Position numbers and translations under genes: made by a program
Part shown: positions 49,101 to 59,744 of the stretch, one piece after another
Position numbering within the stretch: position 1 is the stretch's first letter
Layout of the letters: each line of letters begins with the position of its first letter
From: Corella eumyota
Taxonomy: Eukaryota; Chordata; Ascidiacea; Phlebobranchia; Corellidae
Direction: 5' to 3'
Length of the DNA: 64,000 nt
Assembly (NCBI GenBank): GCA_963082875.1
Contig: OY720100.1
Coordinates: 13,478,591 to 13,542,590, forward strand
Notes under the pieces: model-generated
Database searches by the model: none
Told to the model about the DNA's origin: nothing
Seen by the model: the letters and a program-made list of their open reading frames with translations, nothing else

Positions 49101-52100
49101 AATATTTTTAAAATTATTTTAACATTTATAAGACAAAAACGTAAATAAAATATTTTTTAAAAACTTTTTTTTTTTTTTTTTAGAAATTGGAAGATTTTGC
49201 TCAGGCAGAAATAATATCTCAAGTTACAACTTCAAGTTTAAGTTTTGCTGATCAAAAAACTGAAAATATCAGCGATGTTTTAAGTTTGTTGCAAGTTTTG
49301 TACGAATTTTACAAAAACGAACATGAAAATAATTCAAATTTAAATACAGACGACTTTTTAAGCAAGAAAATTAACACAAAATTGAATCAACAAATTGAGG
49401 TAATTATCATTGTTAAATTTTAAAAAAATATTATTTTTTTTATATTTTTATCGGGTAAGGGTGTGTGGTTTGGGACATGTCTGAGCTATTCATTAACGCC
49501 GGGCTCATGAGCGAATAGTGTGGCATTGGTGCAGCTCGAACCCGAAACCTTTCAACTTATAGTTCAAGGCCATGTACATTAAAACTTTTATTCCAAGTCT
49601 TTAATGTAAATGCATAATAAAGGTTATATAATGTCCAATCTAAAGGCCTTTAAAATATTAAAACAACTGCCATTTGTGGTGCACTTGTAAATTGTAACAG
49701 GCAAATATTAGTTAAGATTTGCAACTAAATTATAACAATTAATATCTAGCAGGCAATCAATTAGTTTAAATTGGTTTTTGGGGCAGGCGATCAATTGGTT
49801 TAACTAAATTCTTACAGGACTATTTTATTCTTATTACCTATCATATTCTGAAAAAAAAAAATTTTTATAAATTTTCTAAATTAATTTTTTTTAGGATTTC
49901 TTGTGCCTAGCTTGTAGAGCTTTGCCAGATTGGTGTGGTATGCTAATGGGGAAAGCCCCCTTTCTCTTTCCTTTTGAATCTAGACACAAGTTCTTTTCAT
50001 GCACTGCTTTCGGAACTTCAAGGTAGACTAAATAACTTGGTTGTTTTTTTTGTGTATTTTTTTATTATTATTATTATGCCGGTATAAACTTGGATTAGTG
50101 ACGTGTTAATACAATCTGATATTGATAATGAGATATTTCTGTTAGCTCCTTTTACTTGAACTTTTTTCTAGGAAATGTTTTAACCTTAATTTTGGTAAAA
50201 TGAACTTTAGTTTTATAAAAATATACAGATTTGGATATGTGTTTATTTTAAATAGGGTAAAGTAATTTAAACATCTAGTCTTGTCAAACAACTAGCCTTG
50301 GTCAAAATTTTATTGCTTTTAAAAAAAAATTTAATACAAAGTTTTTTTCAAAAATAAATATTTTAATAAATTTTCTAATTTTACTTTTCAGGTCAATAGT
50401 CTGGCTTCAAAACAGAACCGAATCACAGTTCGATCAAAATCGTGGCCCAGGTCGTTCTGCTGCACTCGCTGCTGCCGCAGCAGTGGCCGCTGCCATGTCA
50501 CGACCAGGAGAAGGCGGCATCCAGGATCTAGTCCACCTCGGAAGATTACGGCACGAGAGAACGAAGGTGCCACGAGATTCAGGAAATATTCTAGATTGGG
50601 CGATAAATATATTAGAAGCTCATGCAGCAAAGAAGTCAATATTAGAGGTATTATTTTTAACATGTATTTAAGCTTATTAGAATGTATGTATGCATTTACA
50701 AATATGTATTTTTGAATATATGTTACCGTGTTTGTTGTATTAAGGCCTTGAAATAAATAAAACTTCTGTTTGTGATGCACAGGCAAATTATTCTAAAGGC
50801 CAACTATTACCTAGAATTTGTAGTTAAGATTAAACTTAGCTTAAGATAAGAACTAAACTCAAGTTAATTTTGATTTTTTAGGTTGAGTTTAATGGGGAGG
50901 AAGGAACTGGATTGGGTCCCACTTTAGAGTTTTATGCTCTTGTTGCTGCTGAATTGCAGAGAAAAGATCTTGGGATGTGGATGGTGGATGACAACTTTGT
51001 GGAAGACAACAAAAGAGAGGTGAAAGATTTAAAAGAAAAAAATTTAAAAAAAAATTTTCAAAAAAAAATATATAATTTTATTTTTTTTGAAAGGTTGACA
51101 TTGGTGAGGGGGTAAAAAAGGCGGGGTATTACGTTCAACGGTCTTGCGGGTTATTTCCAGCCCCATTACCCCAAGATGGAACTAACATGGAAAATATTAC
51201 AAAGATTTTTAACTTTCTTGGGTCCTTACTAGCCAAATGCTTGCAGGTTAGTTATATTATTTTTAAAACATTTTTTAAACTTCTTCCAAAACTCTTGTGG
51301 GTAAATTGTTATCAGATTAAATTGTCTAATGGTTTAGTTATTTTAGAGTTGAGTTGTCTAAGAGTTAAGTTGTTTTTGAGTTGAATTGTTTTAGGGTTAA
51401 GCTAATTTAGGGTTGGGTTGCCTTTGAGCTGAGTTGTCTTAGGTTGAGTTAAGTTGTTGTATGCTAAGTTGTCTAAAGTGGATTTGTCTCAAGGTTTGTG
51501 TTGTCATAAAGTTGAGTTGACTTAAAGTTAAGTTGACTCAGGTTAAGTTGTCTTAGGATTGAGTTGGTTATCGTTGCATTGACTAGTTATACATATATTA
51601 AAAAATTAATTAATTTTGTATTGTAGGATGGTAGACTTATTGATCTTCCAATTTCGGAAACTTTTTTAAAGTTGTTGCTGCCAAGTAACAAAATAAATCA
51701 AATTAATAAGGTAAACTTGGTCAGTTCATTAATTTTTTTTACTTTTATGTTGTTAAATAAAATTTATTTTTAAATAGTTTTGTATTAATTTAATAATTTA
51801 TGTATTTTTTTTTTAGAAAAACAATTTTTCTCTTACTTTCGAAGATTTGCAATTTATAGATCCAGCTAGGTACAAAAAAAAATTAAATTTTTAAAAACTA
51901 ATGTTTAAAAATTTTAATTTTAATAATTTATTTGAATACTGTATCAAATTAAATTAATAATTTAAATTTTTTAGGTATAAATTTTTAAGTAAACTAAAAA
52001 ATTTGCATCAACAAAAAATTGAAATTGAACAAAACAAAAAGTTGAACTCTGAGCAGCAGCTTACCAAGATCAACGAACTTATGTTGGACTATAATGGGGT

Positions 52101-53857
52101 CAAATGCAAGGTCGATGACCTAGGGTAAGAAAATATGCTATTTTTTAACTCTGTTTAGCAAATCATTTATATTAGTAATATTTTATGTTAATAAGTTTGC
52201 TAAAAATTTAAATTTTTTAGATTGTCAATGGAATATTTACCATCATCCGATATTTACAAATACTCTTCACACCCTCTAGTGAAAAATGGTTGCGACATTG
52301 ATCTGACACTAGACAACGCTAAAGAGTATATCGATCTAACTATTAGATTTATACTCGAAAAAGGAATAGAAAAACAAATTATTGCTTTCAAAGGTCAGTT
52401 TTTTACTAAAAATTTGTTGTAATAAATATTTTTTTAAGAAGTCTGCTAAACAAGCGGCATAATACACTGGAAAAAGCACTGGGCATTACAACATGGGGTT
52501 CTGAGTTCGATAACTACTGCTTTTATGCTGTAGCGCTCTTGAGTAAAATTCTTAAAGTGGTATAAACTGCAAAGGCGAACTTACTGGGCCGTTTAATAAT
52601 AAGGCAAAATATTAAGTCAATAATATCTAAAACTGCTAAAGGCAACTCAAGACTAGGTCAGGGTAACCAAAGTTACTACGCGTTAAGGCTGTAAAGTCGA
52701 CTTTCTTATAACATAGATAAATAAAGAAATTAAATCTGTACATTTTGTGAATTTATAAAAAAAAACGTTAAACAATATTATTTTTTTATTTCGTTATTTC
52801 TTGAATAATAAATTAAAAAAATACATTTTTGATTTAAATTTTTTTTTTTACTTTTTAGATGGTTTTAATTTGGTCTTTCCCTTTGAAAACCTGTACCCAT
52901 TCACACCAAGTGAGTTAAAGATAATGTTATGTGGAGAACAGATTCCTAGTTGGAATAAAGAAGATATTATTGCTTATACTGAACCCAAACTTGGTTTCAC
53001 TAAAGAAAGGTAAAATCTCAAATTTTTTTGAAATTTTTTAATATTTTTTTAAATTTAAAAAATTTTTAAAAATTTAAATCTACAAAGATTTTTCTAAACA
53101 AACTTAAATAAACTCTTTAGCAATCTTTGCAATTTTTTTTTACTTTAAAATTCTTTTAAATTTTTTTAGTCCTGGATTTTTACGTTTTGTGAACGTTCTG
53201 TGTGATTTAAACGGAGACGAACGAAAAAGTTTCCTTCAATTTACGACTGGCTGCTCTTCTCTGCCACCTGGCGGACTTGCTAACTTGACTCCCAGACTAA
53301 CTATAGTCAGAAAGGTAATAAAATACGTTTTGTGAATTCGAAGGTCCCTGGTTCAATGCCGACCAAGTGCTGCTAGTATTGTTTGTTTCGGTCACGTATG
53401 TTGTCCGGTTCTAGACAAAACATAATAACACTACGGCTCTCCTGAATTCTCTCGTTTAAACTACCGTCCTCCTAAATTCTCTCCTATGGTAAACGGAACG
53501 TTGTTTTGTCTAGAGCCGGACAACATACGTGATCCGTTTGTTTACGTCATTTAAATATATATTGTTAAAATACATTGTTTTTTTTTTAGCAAATTAGGTT
53601 GTTAAAATAATAAAATATTTACATTTTATAATCTATAATGTAAAACTATAAAATATAATTTTTGAACCGTTTTTGATAAAAATTTTGGTCAGATTTCAAA
53701 ATTTTTTTTATGTTTTTAGGTCGACTCGGGCGACGGCAGTTACCCCTCCGTTAACACTTGTGTTCACTACCTGAAATTGCCCGACTACTCCTCCGAAAAA
53801 ATCCTAAAGGAACGACTTTTGGCCGCCACAATAGAAAAGGGGTTCCACCTAAACTGA
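28105..53857 (+). CDS. HECTD1: E3 ubiquitin-protein ligase HECTD1
   Basis: Complete gene in 48 coding exons (first 28105-28244, last 53720-53857); their summed length is 7773 nt, giving 2590 residues against about 2610 in human. HECTD1 transfers ubiquitin through a thioester on its C-terminal HECT domain and acts in signalling and development in vertebrates. Domains in order: N-terminal armadillo-like region ([18 protein letters not shown]), ankyrin repeats (exons at 32925 and 33396: [20 protein letters not shown]), a SUN-like jelly roll (about 40885-41979), MIB/HERC2 domain (42310-43277, [12 protein letters not shown]), a long Ser-rich region with SVPNLSSS, and the HECT domain (49895-53857) with catalytic Cys in [11 protein letters not shown]. 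The donors at 35445 (GTTGAT) and 41640 (GTTGGT) are weak but frame-supported. Relative to human as recalled, about 75 residues after PTYT are missing. Confidence 0.97.
29985..30135 (+). repeat. Dispersed repeat family C, copy 1
   Basis: Shares with other family C copies the order: TTCAATTTATAGA, then ATTTGTGGTTCATG, then AAATATTAATTGAGAGTTGC and a downstream ATTACAACA. No tRNA-like boxes are visible. It lies in a HECTD1 intron. Confidence 0.65.
30493..30725 (+). repeat. tRNA-derived SINE, family A, copy 4
   Basis: Head GGTGTAGTGGTTAGAACACT, B-box GAGTTTGATTACC, then the shared body with AGAGAATAAATAT near the end. HECTD1 intron. Confidence 0.8.
32635..32800 (+). repeat. Dispersed repeat family C, copy 2
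   Basis: TTCAATTTATAGACCTTTAA, AATACTGC, TTTTGTAGTGCACAGGCAAA and GTTGCAAC occur in family order. HECTD1 intron. Confidence 0.65.
33769..33927. mobile_element. MITE-like inverted-repeat element, 159 bp core
   Basis: Arms 33769-33791 and 33905-33927 match at 22 of 23 positions as reverse complements (TGTACTTTACAGTTCTCAG and its counterpart). Similarity fades outward for another 10-20 bp. There is no coding capacity. The target duplication is not clear, so class is unassigned. HECTD1 intron. Confidence 0.7.
34358..34625 (-). repeat. tRNA-derived SINE, family A, copy 5
   Basis: Minus-strand head GGTGTAGTGGTTAGAACACT, B-box region AGTTTGATTCCC, body and tail as in the other copies. HECTD1 intron. 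Confidence 0.8.
35690..35895 (+). repeat. Degenerate tandem repeat (TGCTTAC-CTTTAA type)
   Basis: Five or so loose units of 35-50 bp with TGCTTAYYCTTTAARTAG-like cores, in the HECTD1 intron between 35445 and 36014. Confidence 0.6.
36855..37138 (-). repeat. tRNA-derived SINE, family A, copy 6 (decayed)
   Basis: The minus strand carries the family body and a worn B-box (AGGTTTGATCCTCGC), with the head near CACTAAGGCATTGAG. Divergence is higher than in copies 2 and 3. HECTD1 intron. Confidence 0.65.
37153..37492. mobile_element. hAT-type MITE with perfect 8-bp target duplication
   Basis: A 340-bp element with terminal inverted repeats CAGGGGTTGGCAACC and GGTTGCCGACCACTG (13 of 15 match), flanked on both sides by the identical 8-mer GTCTAAAG (37145-37152 and 37493-37500). 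The TIR sequence and 8-bp duplication are typical of hAT elements. No transposase; an open frame inside is not credible. Intact ends and a perfect duplication imply a fairly recent insertion. HECTD1 intron. Confidence 0.93.
38685..38830 (-). repeat. Dispersed repeat family C, copy 3
   Basis: Reverse-orientation copy: AACTAATATTTG, CACACCACAAACTGCAGTTT and ATAAATTAGACATAC in order, downstream of a GGCCCGCTCTA motif shared with the copy at 43376. HECTD1 intron. Confidence 0.7.
39018..39180 (-). repeat. tRNA-derived SINE, family A, copy 7 (partial)
   Basis: The minus strand has AGGTTCGATTCTTAC (B-box), body fragments and ACTGACAAAGACAAC; the A-box end is lost. HECTD1 intron. Confidence 0.65.
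40060..40240 (-). repeat. Degenerate TTGAGTT/AACTCAA repeat tract
   Basis: Irregular copies of an 18-20 bp unit containing ACAACTCAA or AAACTTAAAT. The same word family, in the other orientation, fills 51340-51590. HECTD1 intron. Confidence 0.5.
41120..41345 (-). repeat. tRNA-derived SINE, family A, copy 8 (decayed)
   Basis: Begins ACCTTGATGTGGAAAGGTCA, with family body and a TTTGATTCCC B-box on the minus strand. HECTD1 intron. Confidence 0.65.
42018..42180 (+). repeat. tRNA-derived SINE, family A, copy 9 (3' truncated)
   Basis: Head GATGTGGTGGTCAGAACACT, a near-consensus B-box GGGTTCGATTCCT, then body lost about 100 bp in. HECTD1 intron. Confidence 0.75.
42530..42610 (-). repeat. Dispersed repeat family C fragment
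   Basis: ATGGTTACAACTTAAATAAT followed by TTTGTTCTCACACC and GCAGTTTTTT matches one end of the family in reverse orientation. It abuts the minisatellite at 42660. HECTD1 intron. Confidence 0.5.
42660..43020 (+). repeat. 30-bp minisatellite with acceptor-like units
   Basis: Seven identical 30-bp units span 42781-42990, flanked by four or five decayed units. Each unit contains TTCTTTTGTACTTTACAG, a good match to a 3' splice site (pyrimidine tract plus CAG). The period is a multiple of three and no unit has a stop in several frames, which creates long false open frames on both strands. It lies in the HECTD1 intron between 42419 and 43083. Confidence 0.95.
43376..43530 (-). repeat. Dispersed repeat family C, copy 4
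   Basis: Reverse orientation: GGTCACAACTCTCAACTAAT, GTGCACCACAAATGGCAG and GTAAATTGGACATAC. It is among the best-preserved copies. HECTD1 intron. Confidence 0.75.
43558..43745 (+). repeat. tRNA-derived SINE, family B, copy 1
   Basis: tRNA-like head CAATGTGGTTAAGCGGTCAT (A-box region) and GAAAGGTTTCGGGTTCGAGC (B-box), then a body with AATAGCTTAGCG and a 3' part ending CCACCTTAAGGTGCTAC. A distinct head and body from family A. HECTD1 intron. Confidence 0.8.
44590..44740 (-). repeat. Dispersed repeat family C, copy 5
   Basis: Carries CACCAAAAACTGCAGTTTTT and TTTAAATTGGACATAC, the family 3' words, in reverse orientation. HECTD1 intron. Confidence 0.6.
45480..45645 (+). repeat. Degenerate ACTCAAGTTTAGTAA repeat
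   Basis: Several spaced copies of ACTCAAG-TTTAGTAA or ACTCAAGATAAG in the HECTD1 intron before 45695. Related in composition to the tracts at 40060 and 51340. Confidence 0.5.
45930..46190 (-). repeat. tRNA-derived SINE, family A, copy 10 (decayed)
   Basis: The minus-strand copy has a worn B-box (AGGTTTGAATCCCAC) and the family body, with an internal duplication of the CAGTCTC segment. HECTD1 intron. Confidence 0.6.
47545..47705 (-). repeat. tRNA-derived SINE, family B, copy 2
   Basis: Minus strand: AAAGGTTTTGGGTTCGAGCC at the B-box, with the family 3' part (AAGGTGATAAATTT on the plus strand). HECTD1 intron. Confidence 0.7.
47745..47870 (-). repeat. tRNA-derived SINE, family B, copy 3 (head truncated)
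   Basis: Plus-strand words ACCTTAAGGTGATAGATTTT, GGGTGTGCTGTTAAGACGTG and AACGCCGGGCTCAAGAGCG match the family B body. It lies about 40 bp from copy 2 in the same orientation. Confidence 0.7.
48170..48848 (+). repeat. 30-bp minisatellite, about 22 units
   Basis: Tandem units of 29-30 bp built on TATGTGATGGTTCTGAAAA and TGGTTGTTGT, with scattered point differences, filling most of the HECTD1 intron 48124-49039. Open frames up to about 170 codons across it are periodic artefacts. Confidence 0.95.
49440..49575 (-). repeat. tRNA-derived SINE, family B, copy 4
   Basis: Minus strand: GAAAGGTTTCGGGTTCGAGC, identical to copy 1 over the B-box; body words CATTAACGCCGGGCTCATGA on the plus strand. HECTD1 intron. 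Confidence 0.75.
49600..49805 (+). repeat. Dispersed repeat family C, copy 6
   Basis: Forward copy: TAATGTCCAATCTAAAGGCC, ACTGCCATTTGTGGTGCAC, GGCAAATATTAGTTAAGAT and TTGCAAC in order. HECTD1 intron. Confidence 0.75.
50705..50835 (+). repeat. Dispersed repeat family C, copy 7 (partial)
   Basis: AAGGCCTTGAAATAAATAAA, then TTTGTGATGCACAGGCAAAT and a worn TACCTAGAATTTG. HECTD1 intron. Confidence 0.6.
51340..51595 (+). repeat. Degenerate TTGAGTTGTCTTA tandem repeat
   Basis: A dozen or more irregular 15-22 bp units with GAGTTGTCTTAG or AGTTGACTTAAAG cores, in the HECTD1 intron 51247-51626, inside the HECT-domain part of the gene. Confidence 0.75.
52445..52705 (+). repeat. tRNA-derived SINE, family A, copy 11
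   Basis: Worn head, then TGAGTTCGATAACTACTGCT, GCTGTAGCGCTCTTGAGTAA and CTCAAGACTAGGTCAGGG. HECTD1 intron. Confidence 0.7.
53393..53531. repeat. Fold-back element with 29-bp arms and internal direct repeats
   Basis: Arms 53393-53421 and 53503-53531 are reverse complements at 28 of 29 positions (TTGTCCGGTTCTAGACAAAA in the left arm). The 81-bp loop holds two imperfect 30-bp direct repeats built on ACTACGGCTCTCCTGAATTC and ACTACCGTCCTCCTAAATTC. A B-box-like GGTTCAATGCC lies 40 bp before the left arm. The last HECTD1 intron. Confidence 0.85.
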
Positions 53858-54514
53858 GATCCGCCATTGCAAAAAAAAAATTATGATTATTAAAATTAGG
53901 AAATGCATTTTCAGTTTTTAGATTTATTTTTTTGATTTTATTTTGGTGTGAAAATTATGTAAACAGCATCCAACTAATGCTTGGTGATGTGGTTTTTATT
54001 ATAATTAATAATCAATATTGTAATACTTGCAACTTTTAAATGAATTTACAATTACAATAATATTTCGTGCAAATTTTTCGATTAAATTGCAATATACATG
54101 TTAGGCCAATGGGATTATTATTTAAGATAGGAAATTTTACCTTAAGATTTATTCAGTTAACTTAAATGTAGTATCATAATATTGATGGTGACGTCATCGC
54201 GCGATTTTTTTAGTACATGTCGTTGTTTTTGCTTGTAATAATAAATAATCTGTATTCGATTGATTTGTGGTAGATTTTTTTGACACGTGACCGTTGCTTA
54301 CTCGTGTGTGACTGCGATCTGATCACGTGGTCGCAGAAGTCACGTGGTAAAAGCATACATTGTTTAGTTTAAGGTTTTTTTAATTAGATAAAGAATTTTT
54401 TTGAAATTTTGACAAAAATAAATTTTTTTTGACAGAAATTTTTAGGGCAAAAATTTTAAGTTTTTAAAAAAATATTTTTTCTTTGTGACGTTATAGTCAC
54501 TGTTCTGTGACGTC
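53858..54514. promoter_or_regulatory. HECTD1 3' UTR and TRMT61A promoter region
   Basis: This 657-bp gap holds the HECTD1 3' UTR and the upstream region of TRMT61A on the same strand. It carries CRE palindromes TGACGTCA at 54189-54196 and 54508-54515, a near-CRE TGACGTTA at 54486-54493, and three CACGTG E-boxes between about 54283 and 54346 (ACACGTGACC, ATCACGTGGT, GTCACGTGGT). An acceptor-like AATTTTTAG ends about 70 bp before the TRMT61A ATG. Transcription factor binding is inferred from consensus. Confidence 0.6.
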
Positions 54515-56879
<2,365 letters not shown>

Positions 56880-59744
56880 CGTCACGGGGAAAGTGACGTC
56901 ATTTTCGTGAGTTTTTGGAAATTTTGGGGGTCTGGTCGGGTATCGGGTTTCTTTTTATTTTATGGGTCTACGTGCCCCCTTTTTTTAAATTTAAATGATG
57001 ACGCAACGCGGCTGGCCCCAGACTTACCTGTATTTAAAACCGTTGCGTTTTATATAAGGAGAAACTAATTTATCGGTTGTTTTTCGAATAAAATTCAAGA
57101 AAAAAATAACGATTCCACCTCGGAAAGTTTGTTTTATTATTCCTAGAAAATAAAGAAAGGAAAAAGGAGTCGAATTACTGTTCAAGGTTCACTTACAATG
57201 TAAATTTTATCATTATCTGACTGTGGAAATTCCCAGCTAAATAGTCTATTGTAACGCCGTATATCTTACAACATGTAAAAACAGGAAGCTGTTGCGCTAT
57301 TCATTTAACAAATTAACAGCCCGAGTAGCTAAGCAACTAAAAACCAAAAATTTAAACTTTTGTGAAGCCTTGTGGTCAAAGTTTTTTTTTACTGCCTCAG
57401 TTGGAATTTTTTTTTCAATTGATTTGAGAACTTAATTTACAGTTTGGTTACTTTGGTCTGTATTTAAATTGGGTCTGGAAATTCCGTCTTAGTTTTTTGT
57501 TCGTTGAATAGATGTAATGAAAGATTGTTGTTGCAAAAATAAATTCTCTAAATAAGTCCAACAAAATGTAAATTTTATGTGAATCGCCCATTTTTTAAGG
57601 TATATACATTATTTTAAGGTTTTTAGACTTTATTCTAGGCAACAATCTATTTTTTGGGTTAAACTTACCAATTTTTAATTTATTTTATGCTATAAAAGTA
57701 TGTCAATAAATTCCTATTTTATTAATACTTAGTAATAACAAATAAAAATATAGCACAAAATTTTTTTTTTGATTTTATTTAATACAGCTTCGAATAATTT
57801 ACAATAATAAAGCATTAAATAAATAAAACAACAACACAATAATAAAACAACAATAACTTCTCTTTGCGCGTCTTTTAAAAGTCCACTTACTGTGGCTTTA
57901 CTTATTATAAATTCACAATATTAACTACACCTTAAAGCTAAGCGAATAAATTACAAGTTGTGACGAATAAATATATCAACCGAACAAAAAAATGAGAAAA
58001 ATTAAATGTTTTTTACAGGCCGTCTTTTTTTGGGGACGGACGGTTTTAGATACACGATTTTTTAAATAAAAAATAAAAGATTTCAAACTAAAAAACACAT
58101 TTTTTCTACCTCCTCTAATCACCATGTCCAAAATACGTTCAGCCAACTTGAAAACATTCGCGTGCAAATAAGGGCGATATTACCTCGACCCATGATTTTT
58201 TAACCAACAAGGGCAAGGATTCGGCCTCCAATTCGACAAAGCCACGTAGCTCTTCTAATTGGCTGGCAAAGTCACGTGATTACAATGGCACTTGGCCAAG
58301 CGAACTTACCTTCGCAAGGATTCACCACTCACATGACCTGCCCGGCTTTTCCAAACCAAAGTATGGGTAATTTTAATTTGGTAATTTTGTGCTAGTTTTA
58401 AAACGAGAATGTTCTCAAGTTGGCGAACTTAAAATAACAAAACTCTTTTCCATGCATTCTGATGGGTTTTCAAATCAAAAGAAATCGTCATGCTTTTTGT
58501 GGTCGGATCAATTGGGAAATGAAATAAATAAATTGAAAATTAAAAATCAAATAAAATTAAAAAAGGGGAACATGGGCTGGTGGCTTGCGTTGTCAGGTAT
58601 TGCACATTAATCACACGTGCAAAAAAAAAAAAAAAATGTGCAAATTAATTTTATGTAAATCAAAAAAAAAAACTTTTTTTTTAATTATGCGTAGTCATTG
58701 TGGAGGTGTTTAAGAGTGTTGTGTTGTGTTATTTGTGACGTAACAGATCTAGTTTGCGCTCGCGTGACAAGGAGAGACGATCGCTATTTAAATTTAGCCC
58801 AAGCCAGTCACGACTTTGTAAAAAAAAATCGCGAGTTATTTTGACTTGCCTTTTCTTTGCTTTATTTGTTGGCGTATAAACCAAGTTTTACGCCTGAAGC
58901 ATAACCAGAAACTTTTTGGAAACGCTTCGCTAAGCCTTAATTGAAGTCAGCGAGCAATTTTCGTTGTTTTTAGTAGCAAAACTTAGATCGGCAAATTGTG
59001 GTTTAAAGTTTTAAACTATATCGACATGAACCGTTGTGAGTTTATGTCAATATTTTTCGCGCGCAAAAAACATAAATGTGTGTGTTGCTTTGTTAATTTC
59101 CATGCAAACAAAAATGAGGTGTTTTTAACATTAAAAAACTTAAAAATTTAACTAAAACAAAATACGTAAAGGAATCAAACGATTCATAACATTGAATTAT
59201 TTCTTACAGAAATTGTGCTAGTGTAATTTGGCGGCGCAGAGCCAGCCCTATCTGTTTTGAACGCAAGGTGTTGTTAGTGCCAAGTTGCCACGTAGAAAAG
59301 ATAGGAAAGGGGGTAAGGGGTTAATTGGGGCTGTTACGACCTAAAGACGACGATCTCTTTTGATTTTCAAACTTATCCGAATGAAGAATACTTTAACCAC
59401 TTGGTCCAAAAAATAATAATTTACACATCGACTTACTGACGGTTAGTTTTGTTAACTTTGTCAGTTAGTCCGTTGCATTTTATCTGAGCTTACACTCAGA
59501 CAAATGGAATCTAGTCAATACAAGTTTGTTAGTGGAGTTTGTAAGTTCAGTGGGTTAGCAACAATAAAAAAGTCATACAGCCTTTCGACTGTGTTCTAGA
59601 GAGTGGTCGTTTCTACAAATAAAGTTAATTTCCTATTATAGGAAGACTAGGCCGTAACCAACATGTTACGTTTCTTGGCACGAGCGTTCACCGTCGGTAG
59701 CCTCCCGCTGTTAAGCAGAAGTCTGTTGACGGGAACGTCGTAGT
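56880..59744. other. Intergenic region between convergent TRMT61A and NPAS4-like
   Basis: 2.9 kb holding both 3' UTRs. A CRE TGACGTCA sits at 56894-56901, just past the TRMT61A stop. Polyadenylation-type AATAAA occurs at about 57087 and 57148. A less A/T-rich patch at 58190-58350 has TCACGTGA and CCAAT-type words and looks promoter-like. Between 59025 and 59743 are two very short plus-strand open frames discussed under findings. No gene is called. Confidence 0.6.
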
